A DNA stretch of 64,000 nt from Arion vulgaris (GCA_020796225.1 CM036755.1:45178306-45242305); one strand, 5' to 3'. Counted from the stretch's first letter, positions 22,650 to 33,614 are shown. Numbers and translations: made by a program. Notes: generated by a model from the sequence alone, not told the origin.

Positions 22650-23215
22650 TATCATTGCTTGAACCAATTAGTCCATAAGTGCTCCAATCTCATCCTCTAT
22701 ATGTCTCTCAGTGTGGGATGACTAACGACACCGGTTCTTTGTTGGTTTACTATACGTCTTTGGCTACCAGTATAGTGCTCTTGTTTAGCTACACCACATC
22801 TGACTTGGTATTCTTGCAGTCTGGTTAGGGTTGTAGATTCATCACTATTACTTGAATCATTTACAAGTCCTCTCTCTCTCTTAGGAAATTTAGAATATCA
22901 GCCCGGTCTATTGTTTACCCACTTTTTTACAGCAGCCGTACCTCCAAGCCTATTTACGCATTCATTTCCCCTTACACCTGCATACCTAGGCACAAAATTA
23001 AAACTGATTTTTGTCAGCCTAGACATCCTGAGCGACTTCAACCATTGTCTCTGAGCCCAGTCTATTGCAATCTTATTGAGAACACTCATCGAGTCACTAA
23101 GAAAACATGCATGCTGTGTTTTAGATGATGGGAAGTTTTCAAAGTTTGTCTGATATATCTGTGAAGCATGCTTCTCTCTCTCTCGATCGTTCTTTTTGAC
23201 CATTTTGATCATGCT
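22650..23215 (-). mobile_element. LINE-I fragment with RNase H domain
   Basis: The reverse strand encodes ACFLSDSMSVLNKI, FNFVPRYAGVRGNECVNRLG and, after a frame change, a LTRLQEYQVRCGVAKQEHY segment. These match the second half of a LINE RNase H domain and its C-terminal extension. The usual GNE-x-AD is GNECVN here, so the last acidic residue is lost. Confidence 0.78.
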
Positions 23216-23249
23216 TATTGTGATATATTAACAGCCTTTGTCAAGAACG

Positions 23250-23400
23250 TATTTTACGTCACATCATTCAGTGCCATTTGGAGCTCTGGTGCTTATCTTT
23301 CTGCGACGTATCTGGTTTCAGCCAGCGTTTACTAGGTTCGCTCTGCGTCAGCCTTCGGCTGTCCCCAGCCTATCTGCAAGGCAGCAGGTTGCTATTTTCT
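23250..23400. repeat. Unclassified dispersed repeat
   Basis: About 130 bp matching 31185-31315: GCCATTTGGAGCTCTGG, CCAGCGTTTACTAGGTT, CAGCCTTCGGCTGTCCCCAG and GCAAGGCAGCAGG. No other copy was found. Confidence 0.7.
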
Positions 23401-23689
23401 TTTAGGGTAGCGACCCATAGACAACCTTCCCTCCCGGGATGTTGAGCGTCATTTGCCCAGGTTACCAGTCTTTTTTAGACTACTTGGTTTGCATGTAGTC
23501 CAGTTTTGTGTATGGTTTGCTCGCTAGCCTTTGATTGTCCCCAATCTAACTACAAGCAGTAGTAAAGCATGCTTCTAATATACATGAGATATTTCTAAGC
23601 AGCTTCTTGTAATCTTATCTTAAAAGTGATATTTGCTTACTATGTTCATGATCATTATACAACCACTCTTACTACTTCTTTCTCTAATC

Positions 23690-23880
23690 TTGTTTTGCCT
23701 TACAGCGCCAGGATAAGAAGAGCTTTCTAGGACAGGCTTTTGTGTGCGCTTCATAAAGTGTTTTTCATCACCTCTTGAGGTCCACCAAATCTTGACATTA
23801 TTTCTTGGTTCACTCCCTTTGGCCCTGTTCTTGAAATCTCTTCATAATTCTATGAGCATAAATTAGATTTTGAAAATGTT
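23690..23880 (-). mobile_element. LINE-B 3' end fragment
   Basis: Reverse complement of the LINE-B tail: TTACAGCGCCAGGATAAGAAG, GACAGGCTTTTGTGTGCGCTT and CATCACCTCTTGAGGTCCACC. Confidence 0.6.
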
Positions 23881-24082
23881 GACTCGCTAGGCCTGTCACA
23901 GTGGCTTCAGAATCCCCTAAATGGGTCATACAGTGCACTAGTCCATCACATTCAGACTGGAACACACAAATTCTATCCAAAGAAAACACTGAAAATCGAC
24001 TTCAGTTAGAGGCCGGCTGCAATTCATATCCAGCGTGACATGCTAACTTGACCTGGAGCTCTTACTACAATAGAGTTTATAT

Positions 24083-24535
24083 GTATCTGAGAAACATGAA
24101 TTTTCCCTAAACAAAATGTGTTATATGAGAGTCCTACCTTCTCCTAAAACAAAATGTGTTATATGAGAGCCCTACCTTCTTACTAAATCAAAATGTGTTA
24201 TATGAGAGCCCTACCTTCTCCTAAAACAAAATGTGTTATATGAGAGCCCTACCTTTTCCTAAATCAAAATGTGTTATATGAGAGCCCTACCTTTTCCTAA
24301 ATCAAAATGTGTTATATGAGAGCCCTACCTTTTCCTAAATCAAAATGTGTTATATGAGAGCCCTACCTTTTCCTAAATCAAAATGTGTTATATGAGAGCC
24401 CTACCATCTTACTAAATCAAAATGTGTTATATGAGAGCCCTACCTTTTCCTAAATCAAAATGTGTTATATGAGAGCCCTACCTTTTCCTAAATCAAAATG
24501 TGTTATATGAGAGTCCTACCATCTCCTAAAACAAA
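24083..24535. repeat. 38 bp minisatellite
   Basis: About 12 copies of AAAATGTGTTATATGAGAGC plus CCTACCTTTTCCTAAATC. It ends about 200 bp on the intron side of the exon 3 donor. Confidence 0.92.
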
Positions 24536-24733
24536 ATAAATTATTTGAGTATCATCTTTTCTCCAACCAAAACAAATTCAACCAATTTTATCTACTCCTC
24601 TAAAAACAGTGTGTTATAGATAACTGTTGTCTGTGCAATTTTTCCCCCCAGGTAAACAAGAATACCAAAAACAGAGTGCTACCAGAGAGTTTCATGACAA
24701 CTGTAATGCCAGTTTGACCACCAGTTGCCTCAC

Positions 24734-24940
24734 CCTTATTACTACTACCACTAGGAACGCTGCCATCCCATGAGGTTTTCATGTCCAGCGTGCTCAAATC
24801 CGGACCTCCTCGTGGCAAAATCTGTGAAGTAGACATGATAGGTTTCGGCTTCTTTACTGACTTTCTGGGTGTAGACTCTGCACTGCTGTCAAATGAAACA
24901 ATACGCTCTCTAAGTTCTCTTCCATCCACGCTGTATTGAT
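24734..24940 (-). CDS. MAP7/ensconsin-like protein, exon 3
   Basis: Minus-strand exon from 24940 down to 24734, 207 nt (69 codons), phase 1 at both ends. The acceptor is TTTTTATTCAACAG and the donor AATAAGG|GTGAGG. It encodes about residues 72-140: DQYSVDGRELRERIVSFDSS, then basic PRKSVKKPKPIMSTSQILPR and a Ser/Gly-rich end. This lies just ahead of the coiled coil, where family members have a variable Ser/Pro/Lys-rich segment. No catalytic or binding motif is visible. Confidence comes from the clean open frame, good splice sites and exact phase match to exon 4. Confidence 0.78.
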
Positions 24941-25269
24941 CTGTTGAATAAAAATAACAAAGTAATAGAATTAATGTCTTTACACTAAGTATATAGCATC
25001 CCCATAGGTGCTCAGGCCTTTCAGCTAACTGAAAGCTTCACAAAGGTAGATTAAGATCTTTATATCAAAATGTGAATGCTATATTTGTATGCACTTGCAC
25101 AACAACAGTTCAACTCAATCTATGGTGGGTTTTTTAAATTATCCTTTCTTTTCTGTGATTAATATTCAATGCCAAAAATCATTTTTAAATCCATGAAACT
25201 GATCTGTTTGATCCAGTATGTCATGGTCATGTTCTATATAAGATATCTGAGCATAGACAATAGAAGTAT

Positions 25270-25500
25270 AAGGCATACATGGGTACAACATCAGTACTGA
25301 ACTTCATCAAGAAACAACAAATTAAATGGTTCAAACACAAAAACAGATTACCAACAAACAATGTGCTTCAAAGAGCAATGCTACTCTCATACAGAGGATA
25401 CAAAGCAATAGGATGTCCACGCAAAAGGTGGATCTCAGAAATAATAGAGGCGGTGAAAAATACTTTTATGAAGTTCATACAAAAGACAGTTCTATAAATG
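25270..25500 (+). mobile_element. LINE-B 3' part, left half, split by an insertion
   Basis: Encodes SVLNFIKKQQIKWFKHKNRL, LQRAMLLSYRGYKAIGCPRK and RWISEIIEAVKNTF, matching LINE-B at 59870-60090. It stops at the insertion point and continues at 25955. Confidence 0.82.
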
Positions 25501-25947
25501 TTCGATGAATATGCTTCAACTGATTGAATCTGGAAGTATGCGTGTGGAATGGGTGGACAGCATTCGGAGATCACATCTTAAGAAAATGACTTGGCTGTAC
25601 ACACCTGGATATTCTGGAGTGCAGGGTAACGAGTGTGCAGACTTTCTTGCAAACAATGCCCGACTCAAACGGGCAGAAGTATGGACAGAGCCGATATCAT
25701 CAATGCGGGACGCTCTCAATTATGTGACATGGGCACGTCTCAGACACTGGAACGAGTTCGAGAATTAGGTGTTAAGTGTGGACATGCCAGACAGTGTCGT
25801 CTTCGTGGTAGAGAGAGAAGATATAGTAATCAACTTCTCATGGGTACGGTGAGCAAATGGACTTTAGGATGGCTGCTGCAGCGGAGGACAGAGCATGCAT
25901 GGGAATGCCCAATGTGCCGTGACGTCGATTGCATAACATAACATAAC
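25501..25947 (+). mobile_element. RNase H-type LINE fragment nested in LINE-B
   Basis: Encodes an RNase H tail: MTWLYTPGYSGVQGNECADF, then, after a frameshift near 25745, RRYSNQLLMGTVSKWTLGWL and EHAWECPMC. It ends in repeated CATAA. ATAAATG at 25494-25500 and 25948-25954 flanks it as a target-site duplication, and LINE-B continues on the far side. Confidence 0.82.
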
Positions 25948-25954
25948 ATAAATG

Positions 25955-26005
25955 TCTTCTTATCCTGACGAGGTGAGGTAAAACAAAATTAGAGAAAAGA
26001 AAGGA
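25955..26005 (+). mobile_element. LINE-B 3' end, right half
   Basis: TCTTCTTATCCTGACGAGGTG and AAAACAAAATTAGAGAAAAG match the LINE-B end beyond the nested insertion. Confidence 0.7.
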
Positions 26006-26099
26006 AACGCACACATGTTCTATTTCAATAGTTGGGTATTCATGACCTGTCTTCTGTGGTTGACCAGACATGTCTCTGATTTCATCACTTCTCATAAAC

Positions 26100-26745
26100 A
26101 AGTCTTCATAACTCTATGTGAAATCTTCTCTGCAAGCTTATGTGGCAGAATGGTCCAGGAGGCCAGTGGTGCATTTTGTATGACAACAAGCAGCATGACA
26201 ATGGAGGTACTGGCGATGACTAATGCACTATGCTGGCTGGAGTCAGAAAACTACACTCATGCATGCATTCTAAGTGATTCATTGAGTATGATCCGCAAGG
26301 CAAAGGCTGGTTCGGTGCGTAGACAATAAACTGAATCACTACAAGCGTCAACAATTTGCAGAATCACACTTATCTTCGTCCGGGGCACATGGGTGTCATT
26401 GGCAATGAGAGAGCAGACAAGCTGGCTGGCTCTGCCACCATATCAGAGGGCCAGCCAATGGATAGAGCTGATATTTTGAACGCCCTCATAAAGTGTTGCA
26501 GCAAAGAAGATTTTCATTTAAACCAATCCACGCCAACTACTAGATTGCAGGAGCTGGGTTTGAAGATTGGAGTAGCAAGAAAATAACATCCCAACAGGTA
26601 TATGAGTAGGCTCATCAATCAAAATCGAACTGGTACGGTCAGTCGCTGGACGCTGTTGGAGATATTGCAAAGGAGATCGGAGCACCTATGGACATGTCCA
26701 GAGTGCAATGAAGATATTCCAAACTGAAATTGAAAATCTTCAGGA
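26100..26745 (+). mobile_element. LINE-I copy: RNase H domain and 3' end
   Basis: Translates in two frames to MVQEASGAFCMTTSSMTMEV, HACILSDSLSMIRKAKAG, then RPGHMGVIGNERADKLAGSA, MDRADILNAL and RLQELGLKIGVARK. The acidic residues of RNase H after the first (E of TMEV, D of LSDS, D of GNERAD) are all visible. Stops near 26327 and 26585 inactivate it. Confidence 0.85.
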
Positions 26746-27162
26746 TTCTATCTATGCCGAGTCAAATGAGGAAATCGGGTGCAATAAAATGAATCCCTCT
26801 TGAATGCACTTTATAATGATTGCACTTGTCAGAGGTAACCAAAATGAAAAAAGTATTATCCCTGTCAGATCTATTGACCTCCCAAACTTCTACTTATCTA
26901 GGGAGATAGATCATAATCAATTTTGTTTCCAGTTTGCAGTAATCACAAGAACTACCAACAAAGAAAACAAATTTTACATTCATTTATTTTATTAATGCAG
27001 TCCAAGCAGTCTAAATTTCTTCGCTTCTGTTGTATTCCGAGCCTGATAACGGTCTTTTAGTCAAAATGTTGATGTATATCATTTTTATACTTTGTAAAAC
27101 TACAGTACTTTGTTTTCATGTGTTTCACCATTAATTTATTTGTTAAATATTTATACACAAGA

Positions 27163-29738
27163 CATCTTCTACACCCTCTCTCCCAAAGACATCTTCTACA
27201 CCCTCTCTCCCAAAGACATCTTCTACACCCTCTCTCCCAAAGACATCTTCTACACCCTCTCTCCCAAAGACATCTTCTACACCTTCTCTCCCAAAGACAT
27301 CTTCTACACCCTCTCTCCCAAAGACATCTTCTACACCCTCTCTCCCAAAGACATCTTCTACACCCTCTCTCCCAAAGACATCTTCTACACCCTCTCTCCC
27401 AAAGACATTCTCTACACTCTCTCTCCCAAAGACATCTACTACATCCTCTCTCCCAAAGACTTCTACTACACCTCTCTCCCCAAAGACATCTTCTACACCC
27501 TCTCTCCCAAAGACATCTTCTACACCCTCTCTCCCAAAGACTTCTTCTACACTCTCTCTCCCAAAGACATCTTCTACACCCTCTCTCCCAAACACATCTA
27601 CTACACTCTCTCCCAAAGACATCTTCACAGCTCTCTCCCAAACACATCTACTACACCTCTCTCCCAAAGACATCTCTCTCCCAAAGACATTCTCTACAAC
27701 CTCTCCCAAACACATCTACTACACTCTCTCCCAAACACATCTACTACACTCTCTCCCAAACACATCTACTACACTCTCTCCCAAACACATCTACTACACT
27801 CTCTCCCAAACATATCTACTACACTCTCTCCAAAGACATTCTCTACAACTCTCCCCCAAACACATCTACTGCACTCTCCCCAAACACATCTACTACACTC
27901 TCTCCAAAGACATTCTCTACTACACTCTCCTCCCAAACACATCTACTACACTCTCCCAAACACATCTCTACTACACTTCTCTCCCAAAGACATCTACTAC
28001 ACTCTCCCCAAACACATCTACTACACTCTCTCCCAAAGACATCTACTACACTCTCCCCAAACACATCTACTACACTCTCCCCCAAACACATCTACTACAC
28101 TCTCCCCAAACACATCTACTACACTCTCTCCCAAACACATCTACTACACTCTCTCCCAAAGACATCTACTACACTCTCCCCCAAACACATCTACTACACT
28201 CTCCCCAAACACATCTACTACACTCTCTCCCAAAGACATCTACTACACTCTCCCCAAACACATCTACTCACATCTCTCTCCCAAACACATCTACTACACT
28301 CTCTCCCAAACACATCTACTACACTCTCTCCCAAAGACATCTACTACACTCTCCCCAAACACATCTACTACCTCTCCCCAAACACATCTACTACACTCTC
28401 CCCAAACACATCTACTACACTCTCCCCCAAACACATCTACTACACTCTCCCCAAACACATCTACTCTCCAGCATCTCTCCTCCCAAGACACATCTACTAC
28501 ACTCTCTCCCAAACACATCTACTACACTCTCCCCAAACACATCTACCCTCTCAACATCTCTACCTCCCAAACACATCTACTACACTCTCCCCCAAACACA
28601 TCTACTACACTCTCCCCAAACACATCTACTACACTCTCCCCCAAACACATCTACTACACTCTCCCCAAACACATCTACTACACTCTCCCCAAACACACTA
28701 CCTCTCCCAAACACATCTACTCTCTCCCAAACACATCTACTACACTCTCTCCCAAACACATCTACTACACTCTCTCCCAAACACATCTACTACACTCTCC
28801 CCAAACACATCTACTACACTCTCTCCCAAACACATCTACTACACTCTCCCCAAACACATCTACTACACTCTCCCCACACACATCTACATCACTCCTCTCC
28901 CAAACACATCTACTACACTCTCCCCCCAAACACATCTACTACTCTCTCCCCCAAACACATCTACTACACTCTCCCCAAACACATCTACTACACTCTCCCC
29001 CAAACACATCTACTACACTCTCCCCAAACACATCTACTACACTCTCCCCCAAACACATCTACTACACTCTCCCCCAAACACATCTACTACACTCTCCCCA
29101 AACACATCTACTACACTCTCCCCAAACACATCTACTACACTCTCCCCCAAACACATCTACTACACTCTCCCCAAACACATCTACTACACTCTCCCCCAAA
29201 CACATCTACTACACTCTCCCCAAACACATCTACTACACTCTCTCCCAAACACATCTACTACACTCTCCCCAAACACATCTACTACACTCTCCCCAAACAC
29301 ATCTACTACACTCTCCCCCAAACACATCTACTACACTCTCCCCAAACACATCTACTACACTCTCTCCACAACACATCTCACTTACACTCTCCCCAAACAC
29401 ATCTACTACACTCTCCCCAAACACATCTACTTACACATCTCTCTCTCCCAAACACATCTACTACACTCTCCCCAAACACATCTACTACACTCTCCCCCAA
29501 ACACATCTACTACACTCTCCCCAAACACATCTACTACACTCTCCCCAAACACATCATCTACACTCTCCCCAAACACATCTACTACACTCTCCCCAAACAC
29601 ATCTACCCTCTCCAACACATCTCTACCTCTCCCCAAACACATCTACTACACTCTCTCCCAAACACATCTACTACACTCTCCCCAAACACATCTACTACAC
29701 TCTCTCCCAAAGACATTCTCTACACCCTCTCTCCTAAA
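27163..29738. repeat. Very large 24-27 bp minisatellite
   Basis: About 100 tandem units. The left ~440 bp use a 27 bp unit (GACATCTTCTACACCCTCTC plus TCCCAAA); the rest use 24-25 bp units (CACATCTACTACACTCTCCC plus CAAA). The plus strand is almost all C, T and A, so the strand transcribed with MAP7 is G/A-rich. Two plus-strand frames stay open for 875 codons, and several minus-strand frames are open too, because the units lack stop codons. It ends about 18 bp from the exon 2 splice donor. Confidence 0.95.
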
Positions 29739-29757
29739 GAAGTAATAATGACTTTAC

Positions 29758-29931
29758 CAATTTTCTGATGCTTTGTTGATGTGTCTGATGAAGTAGGTGC
29801 ACCATCACCATCATGATCTATAGAGAATGACTTGGACAGAGAGGTAGTTATAGATGTGGTAGATGCATGTTTTCCTATAGGTACATGAGTATCAACAAGT
29901 GGAAGTTCTGGAGATGTTCTGCTATCATCAT
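29758..29931 (-). CDS. MAP7/ensconsin-like protein, exon 2
   Basis: Minus-strand exon from 29931 down to 29758, 174 nt (58 codons), phase 1 at both ends. The acceptor has a strong pyrimidine tract (TTGTTCTTCTCCATCTTCAG) and the donor is ATTG|GTAAAG. It encodes about residues 14-71, beginning DDDSRTSPELPLVDTHVPIG and rich in Ser, Thr and Asp. It is probably a disordered N-terminal extension, with no recognised domain. Skipping it would keep the frame. Its donor borders the large minisatellite in the next intron. Confidence 0.75.
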
Positions 29932-30049
29932 CTGAAGATGGAGAAGAACAAACGTATGAGCACAGTGACAGTCTATTTATATATATATTTCATGTGGAGC
30001 AAGAATAAGACTAAACTTATTGGTAATCGTTTGTGTGTCACCCACCGTT

Positions 30050-30150
30050 TTCTTTAATATTGATTGTCTGCGGTTTTATCTTTCTTTTTTTCTTTCTTTT
30101 CTCCATTCCTGTTTTGCCTCACAGTGTCAGGATAAAACCTACTCGGTTTT
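30050..30150 (-). mobile_element. LINE-B tail fragment
   Basis: Reverse complement of the LINE-B end: TTCTTTCTTTTCTCCATTCCT, then GTTTTGCCTCACAGTGTCAG and GATAAAACC. Confidence 0.5.
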
Positions 30151-30166
30151 TTTTTAATCTGACATA

Positions 30167-30476
30167 TTAACTCTTTCCACGCTTTAAGTCGCACACTGCG
30201 CCATGGCGGAAGTCCGTTGCACGCTTTAAGCCGCACACTGCGCCATAGAGTTGCTTCCCTTATAAGAAGTATTTCTAGTTTTACTTCTTCTGTTTTACTT
30301 ATAGTACTTTTAACCTTGTTATTCTGTTAGGTTGTCCAGTTTACTTCAATTTAGTATATAATAATATATATATGTTTATTTATTGATAAGTAGTTGGGAT
30401 CGTAATTTTTTTTTTTTTTTTTTTACTTCCTTGAATTAACTGCTTAAAAATTGAGGAAATAAATGGAAAGAGTTAA
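30167..30476. mobile_element. TTAA-flanked MITE, family P2
   Basis: Perfect 13 bp inverted ends (TTAACTCTTTCCA at 30167-30179 and its complement at 30464-30476), including the TTAA. Inside, CACGCTTTAAG followed by CGCACACTGCGCCAT is repeated twice, and there is a long poly-T. TTAA-CTCTTTCC ends are common in piggyBac-type elements. No transposase is present. A partial copy with the same right end lies at 54055-54127. Confidence 0.8.
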
Positions 30477-30504
30477 TAACTTTTTTTTATATGTTTGATC
30501 TTAG

Positions 30505-30990
30505 CCAAGAACGACTATCATCATAGCACTCGGATGATCATCATAGCACTCCGGACATGTCCATAGGTGCTCCGATCTCCGTCTTAACAAATCCAGCAGC
30601 GTCCAGCAACCCAACATGCCAGTTCAATACTGATTAATTAATCTTTTTGCCTATTTGATATGTCGTTCATTTCAAGCCGAACCAATATCAACACCCATCT
30701 CTCTCAATTTGGTCAGCGACTAGGATTTACAACCGTAAAACTTGTCTGTTCATAAAGAATCTCTCAAAGCGCTATGAATGTCATTTCGGTGCATTGCAGC
30801 TCCCTGTGATGTGATATAGCCATGCCAGCCAATCTATATGCTCTTTTACTACTCTTGACTCCCGCTTGCTCAGGGACAAAAGTGAAGGTGATTTCTCTGA
30901 TCCAAATCTGTACCTGTGCCTCCACCCAGTTTCGTCTCACCATTCTGTTTCGACTTTACGAATCATACTCCTGGAGTCACTGAGTGAGCA
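30505..30990 (-). mobile_element. LINE-I fragment, RNase H region and 3' end, decayed
   Basis: In reverse it carries traces of SDSRSMIRKVE, W-EVQ, and near the 3' end GMLGCWTLLDLLRRRSEHLW and TCPECYDD. It has many frameshifts. A 20 bp stretch (GACTATCATCATAGCACTC type) is duplicated at its tail. Confidence 0.7.
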
Positions 30991-31046
30991 GTTATAAAAT
31001 GCCACCATATCGCCTACCTCTATATACTCTGAACAGTTCACCTCTG

Positions 31047-31090
31047 TATTTTATTTTTTCACCCGCTATGAATTTAGCTGTAGTCATTGT
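31047..31090 (+). mobile_element. SINE6 head fragment
   Basis: TTTTCACCCGCTATGAATTT and AGCTGTAGTCATTGTC match the 5' part of SINE6. It is separated from the rest of the element by the repeat at 31185-31315. Confidence 0.6.
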
Positions 31091-31184
31091 CTCTCTCTCG
31101 ATCACCCTTAGACTGATGTACCAGATTTCCCATACAACTCATTCATGTGGAAATCTGATTCATGCAACATTAGCATGTTGTGTT

Positions 31185-31315
31185 TCATCACACCTTCAGC
31201 GCCATTTGGAGCTCTGGTACTTATCCTTCAGCGATGTGTCCGGTTTTAGCCAGCATTTACTAGGTTTGCTCTCCGTCAGCCTTTGGCTGTCCCCAGCCAA
31301 CCTGCAAGGCAGCAG
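31185..31315. repeat. Unclassified dispersed repeat
   Basis: Second copy of the sequence at 23250-23400, with the CAGCCTTTGGCTGTCCCCAG and GCAAGGCAGCAGG blocks. Confidence 0.7.
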
Positions 31316-31390
31316 GTGTTTTGTAAATATAAGGGAAGACTACAGTAAAAGACTATACATGATCAACAAACAGACAGTGTACAAGTATTA

Positions 31391-32085
31391 GTAGCTTCAG
31401 AAAAAACAAACCATCAAACCATTGTGTCTAATAAGTTACCTATGACTAACTTTTGTGTAAAGACTTGATTTCCTGACCACTATTGTCCCTCGCCATTCAG
31501 GCGAGCCTCAGTCCAACTTCAGAAAAAACAAACCATTGTGTCTAATAAGTTGCCTATGACTAACTTTTGTGTAAAGACTTGATTTCCTGACCACTATTGT
31601 CCCTCGCCATTCAGGCGAGCCTCAGTCCAACTTCAGAAAAAACAAACCATTGTGTCTAATAAGTTGCCTATGACTAATTTTTGTGTAAAGACTTGATTTC
31701 CTGACCACTATTGTCCCTCGCCATTCAGGCGAGCTCTCAGTCAACTTCAGAAAAACAAACCATTGTGTCTAATAAGTTGCCTATGACTAACTTTGTGTAA
31801 AGACTTGATTTCCTGACACTATTGTCCTCGCCATTCAGGCGAGCCTCAGTCCAACTTCAGAAAAAACAAACCATTGTGTCTAATAAGTTGCCTATGACTA
31901 ACTTTTGTAGCTATAAACCTATTGTCCTCGCCATTCAGGCGAGCCTCAGTCCAACTTCAGAAAAAACAAACCATTGTGTCTAATAAGTTGCCTATGACTA
32001 ACTTTTGTGTAAAGACTTGATTTCCTGACCACTATTGTCCCTCGCCATTCAGGCGAGCCTAGGTCCGACTTCAGAGGTACATGTA
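31391..32085 (+). repeat. 114 bp tandem repeat built from a SINE6 segment
   Basis: Six copies, some with deletions, of a 114 bp unit. It includes ATGACTAACTTTTGTGTAAA, GACTTGATTTCCTGACCACT and CATTCAGGCGAGCCTCAGTC. These correspond to the SINE6 middle part (TGACTAATTTTTGCGTGAA and the following GCTTTCC and CATTCAGG-like blocks). The SINE6 end (CCGACTTCAGAGGTACATG) follows the last unit once. Confidence 0.88.
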
Positions 32086-32589
32086 ATTTAGATCCTCTAG
32101 TAAAATATCAGGGAACTTACATTCCAATAGTGCACAGTGTGCACTGAGAATCTTTAACATAAACTGGCCTCGCACTGTGAAACATGTAGTCACTAGTGCA
32201 GAATGTTACCAACTTCACTATCCACGATCTCTACTCTTGTTCTATATGTGCTTGATCATTTAAGTTATCTAAAGGTATCGGTGTTCAAGCAGGTATATAG
32301 TAGCTACTGTATGGATGTCATGATAAGAAGACTGGCTGTCTACTGATGTCTGGTGCAGAAATTCAATCTCTCTGCTGCTACTGTATTAGTTCTACCAATA
32401 ACAATTATGTAGGCCTAAGATTTGTAAACATGGTCGTCCAGCATCAGGTAACAAGATGTGGACCAAAGTCTATTGTAACTAAGTAATCAAATGTACATAC
32501 ATACTCATTACAATAGTATTGAAATACAGCTGCTAATACTACTACTGCCAATACTAATAATAGCCGTCCATCGCAATTGATGATGACAA

Positions 32590-33360
32590 CACAGCATCAG
32601 ACGTGTATTGTTGCATCTCTATGGTGTGTGTGGGGGTGAGTGTCGGGTCCAATCCTGGAACACAATCCCCTACCACAGGTGGGGCATACATGATCAATGT
32701 TCGACATGTGGGTGTTGTGTATTCTTTCTGTTCACCTAGCTTGCTTTCTCTGCGCCTTAACAGTACAGCGATTCTCAGCTGTACAAGAACCTCTTTTGTT
32801 ATTACAGCGTCACATTTGGCGATCTTGCGTAAGGAATTCCCATCACGTGCTGTCTACATCCAAACATTTTAAGAGATGCTTTAAAAGTGTCTTGAAAGAG
32901 TTTTTTTCTGTCCACCAACCGATAGTCTGCACCTTTTTCAAGTTCGCCATACATCAAATGTTTTAGGATGCGTTTATCACGCATCTGAAAAACGTAGCCG
33001 GTTCACCGGACCTGGGCTTTCTGCAACAGGGTGTTGATGCTTGTTACTTTGGTTCCTATGAGGACTTCGACGGTAATTTTGTCATGTCCTAGGCGTAAAC
33101 AACTTGTGTGAAAGTGGTTTAGTTCTACTGCGTGTCTGCTATACAATGTCACTTCTTCGCTGGCATACAACAGTGGGGTTAGCACTATGACCAGAAAAAC
33201 TTTCAGCTTTGTGGCTACGCTTATCCCCTTCCGCTCCCACACAGTAACACGCAGTCTGCAAAATACAGCACTAGCTTTAGATACTAGTGTTGACCTCGAG
33301 TCTATGTTTGCCGATCTGGATAGGATGCTGCCAAGATAGGCAAAGTTGTTCGCTGGCAGG
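32590..33360 (-). mobile_element. LINE-D 3' half
   Basis: The reverse strand encodes MWERKGISVATKLKVFLVIV, LTPLLYASEEVTLYSRHAVE, LLQKAQVR, then RILKHLMYGELEKGADYRLV and a final zinc-finger-like segment (CSRIG). The order matches the post-palm and C-terminal region of a widespread LINE type ending in a Cys/His motif. It is 5'-truncated with several frameshifts. Confidence 0.82.
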
Positions 33361-33384
33361 AGACGCTGGTGTTTAATACTGATG

Positions 33385-33590
33385 ACGCCCGTCTGCCCAG
33401 CGTGTTCGTAGCGCGTTGGACTACGGGTGACTATCCCTCTGTGTGTGCGGGTTCAATTCCGCGGGATGGCAGAAAAAGCCAGATTCCCCAGATTTACGGT
33501 GTTCGTGGCACCGAACCGAAGGGTTACGATGTCCATGGCACCGAGCCGAAGAGCTGAAAAGCTCAAGTGCTTCTGGATCGAAAAAAAAAA
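33385..33590 (+). mobile_element. SINE5 copy (tRNA-derived)
   Basis: tRNA-like head with GTAGCGCGTTGGACTACGGG and B box GCGGGTTCAATTCC, followed by GATTTACGGTGTTCGTGGCA, GCACCGAGCCGAAGAGCTGA and CAAGTGCTTCTGGATCG. Other copies are at 36855 and 48670. Confidence 0.82.
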
Positions 33591-33614
33591 AATACTGATG
33601 ACTGGATCATAGTA

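Noticed and set aside
27110..29745. Two plus-strand open frames of 875 codons
   Set aside because: They cover a minisatellite whose units lack stop codons. The frame wanders between several repeat peptides as unit length changes, and minus-strand frames are open over the same array. No domain, and nothing typical of a gene.
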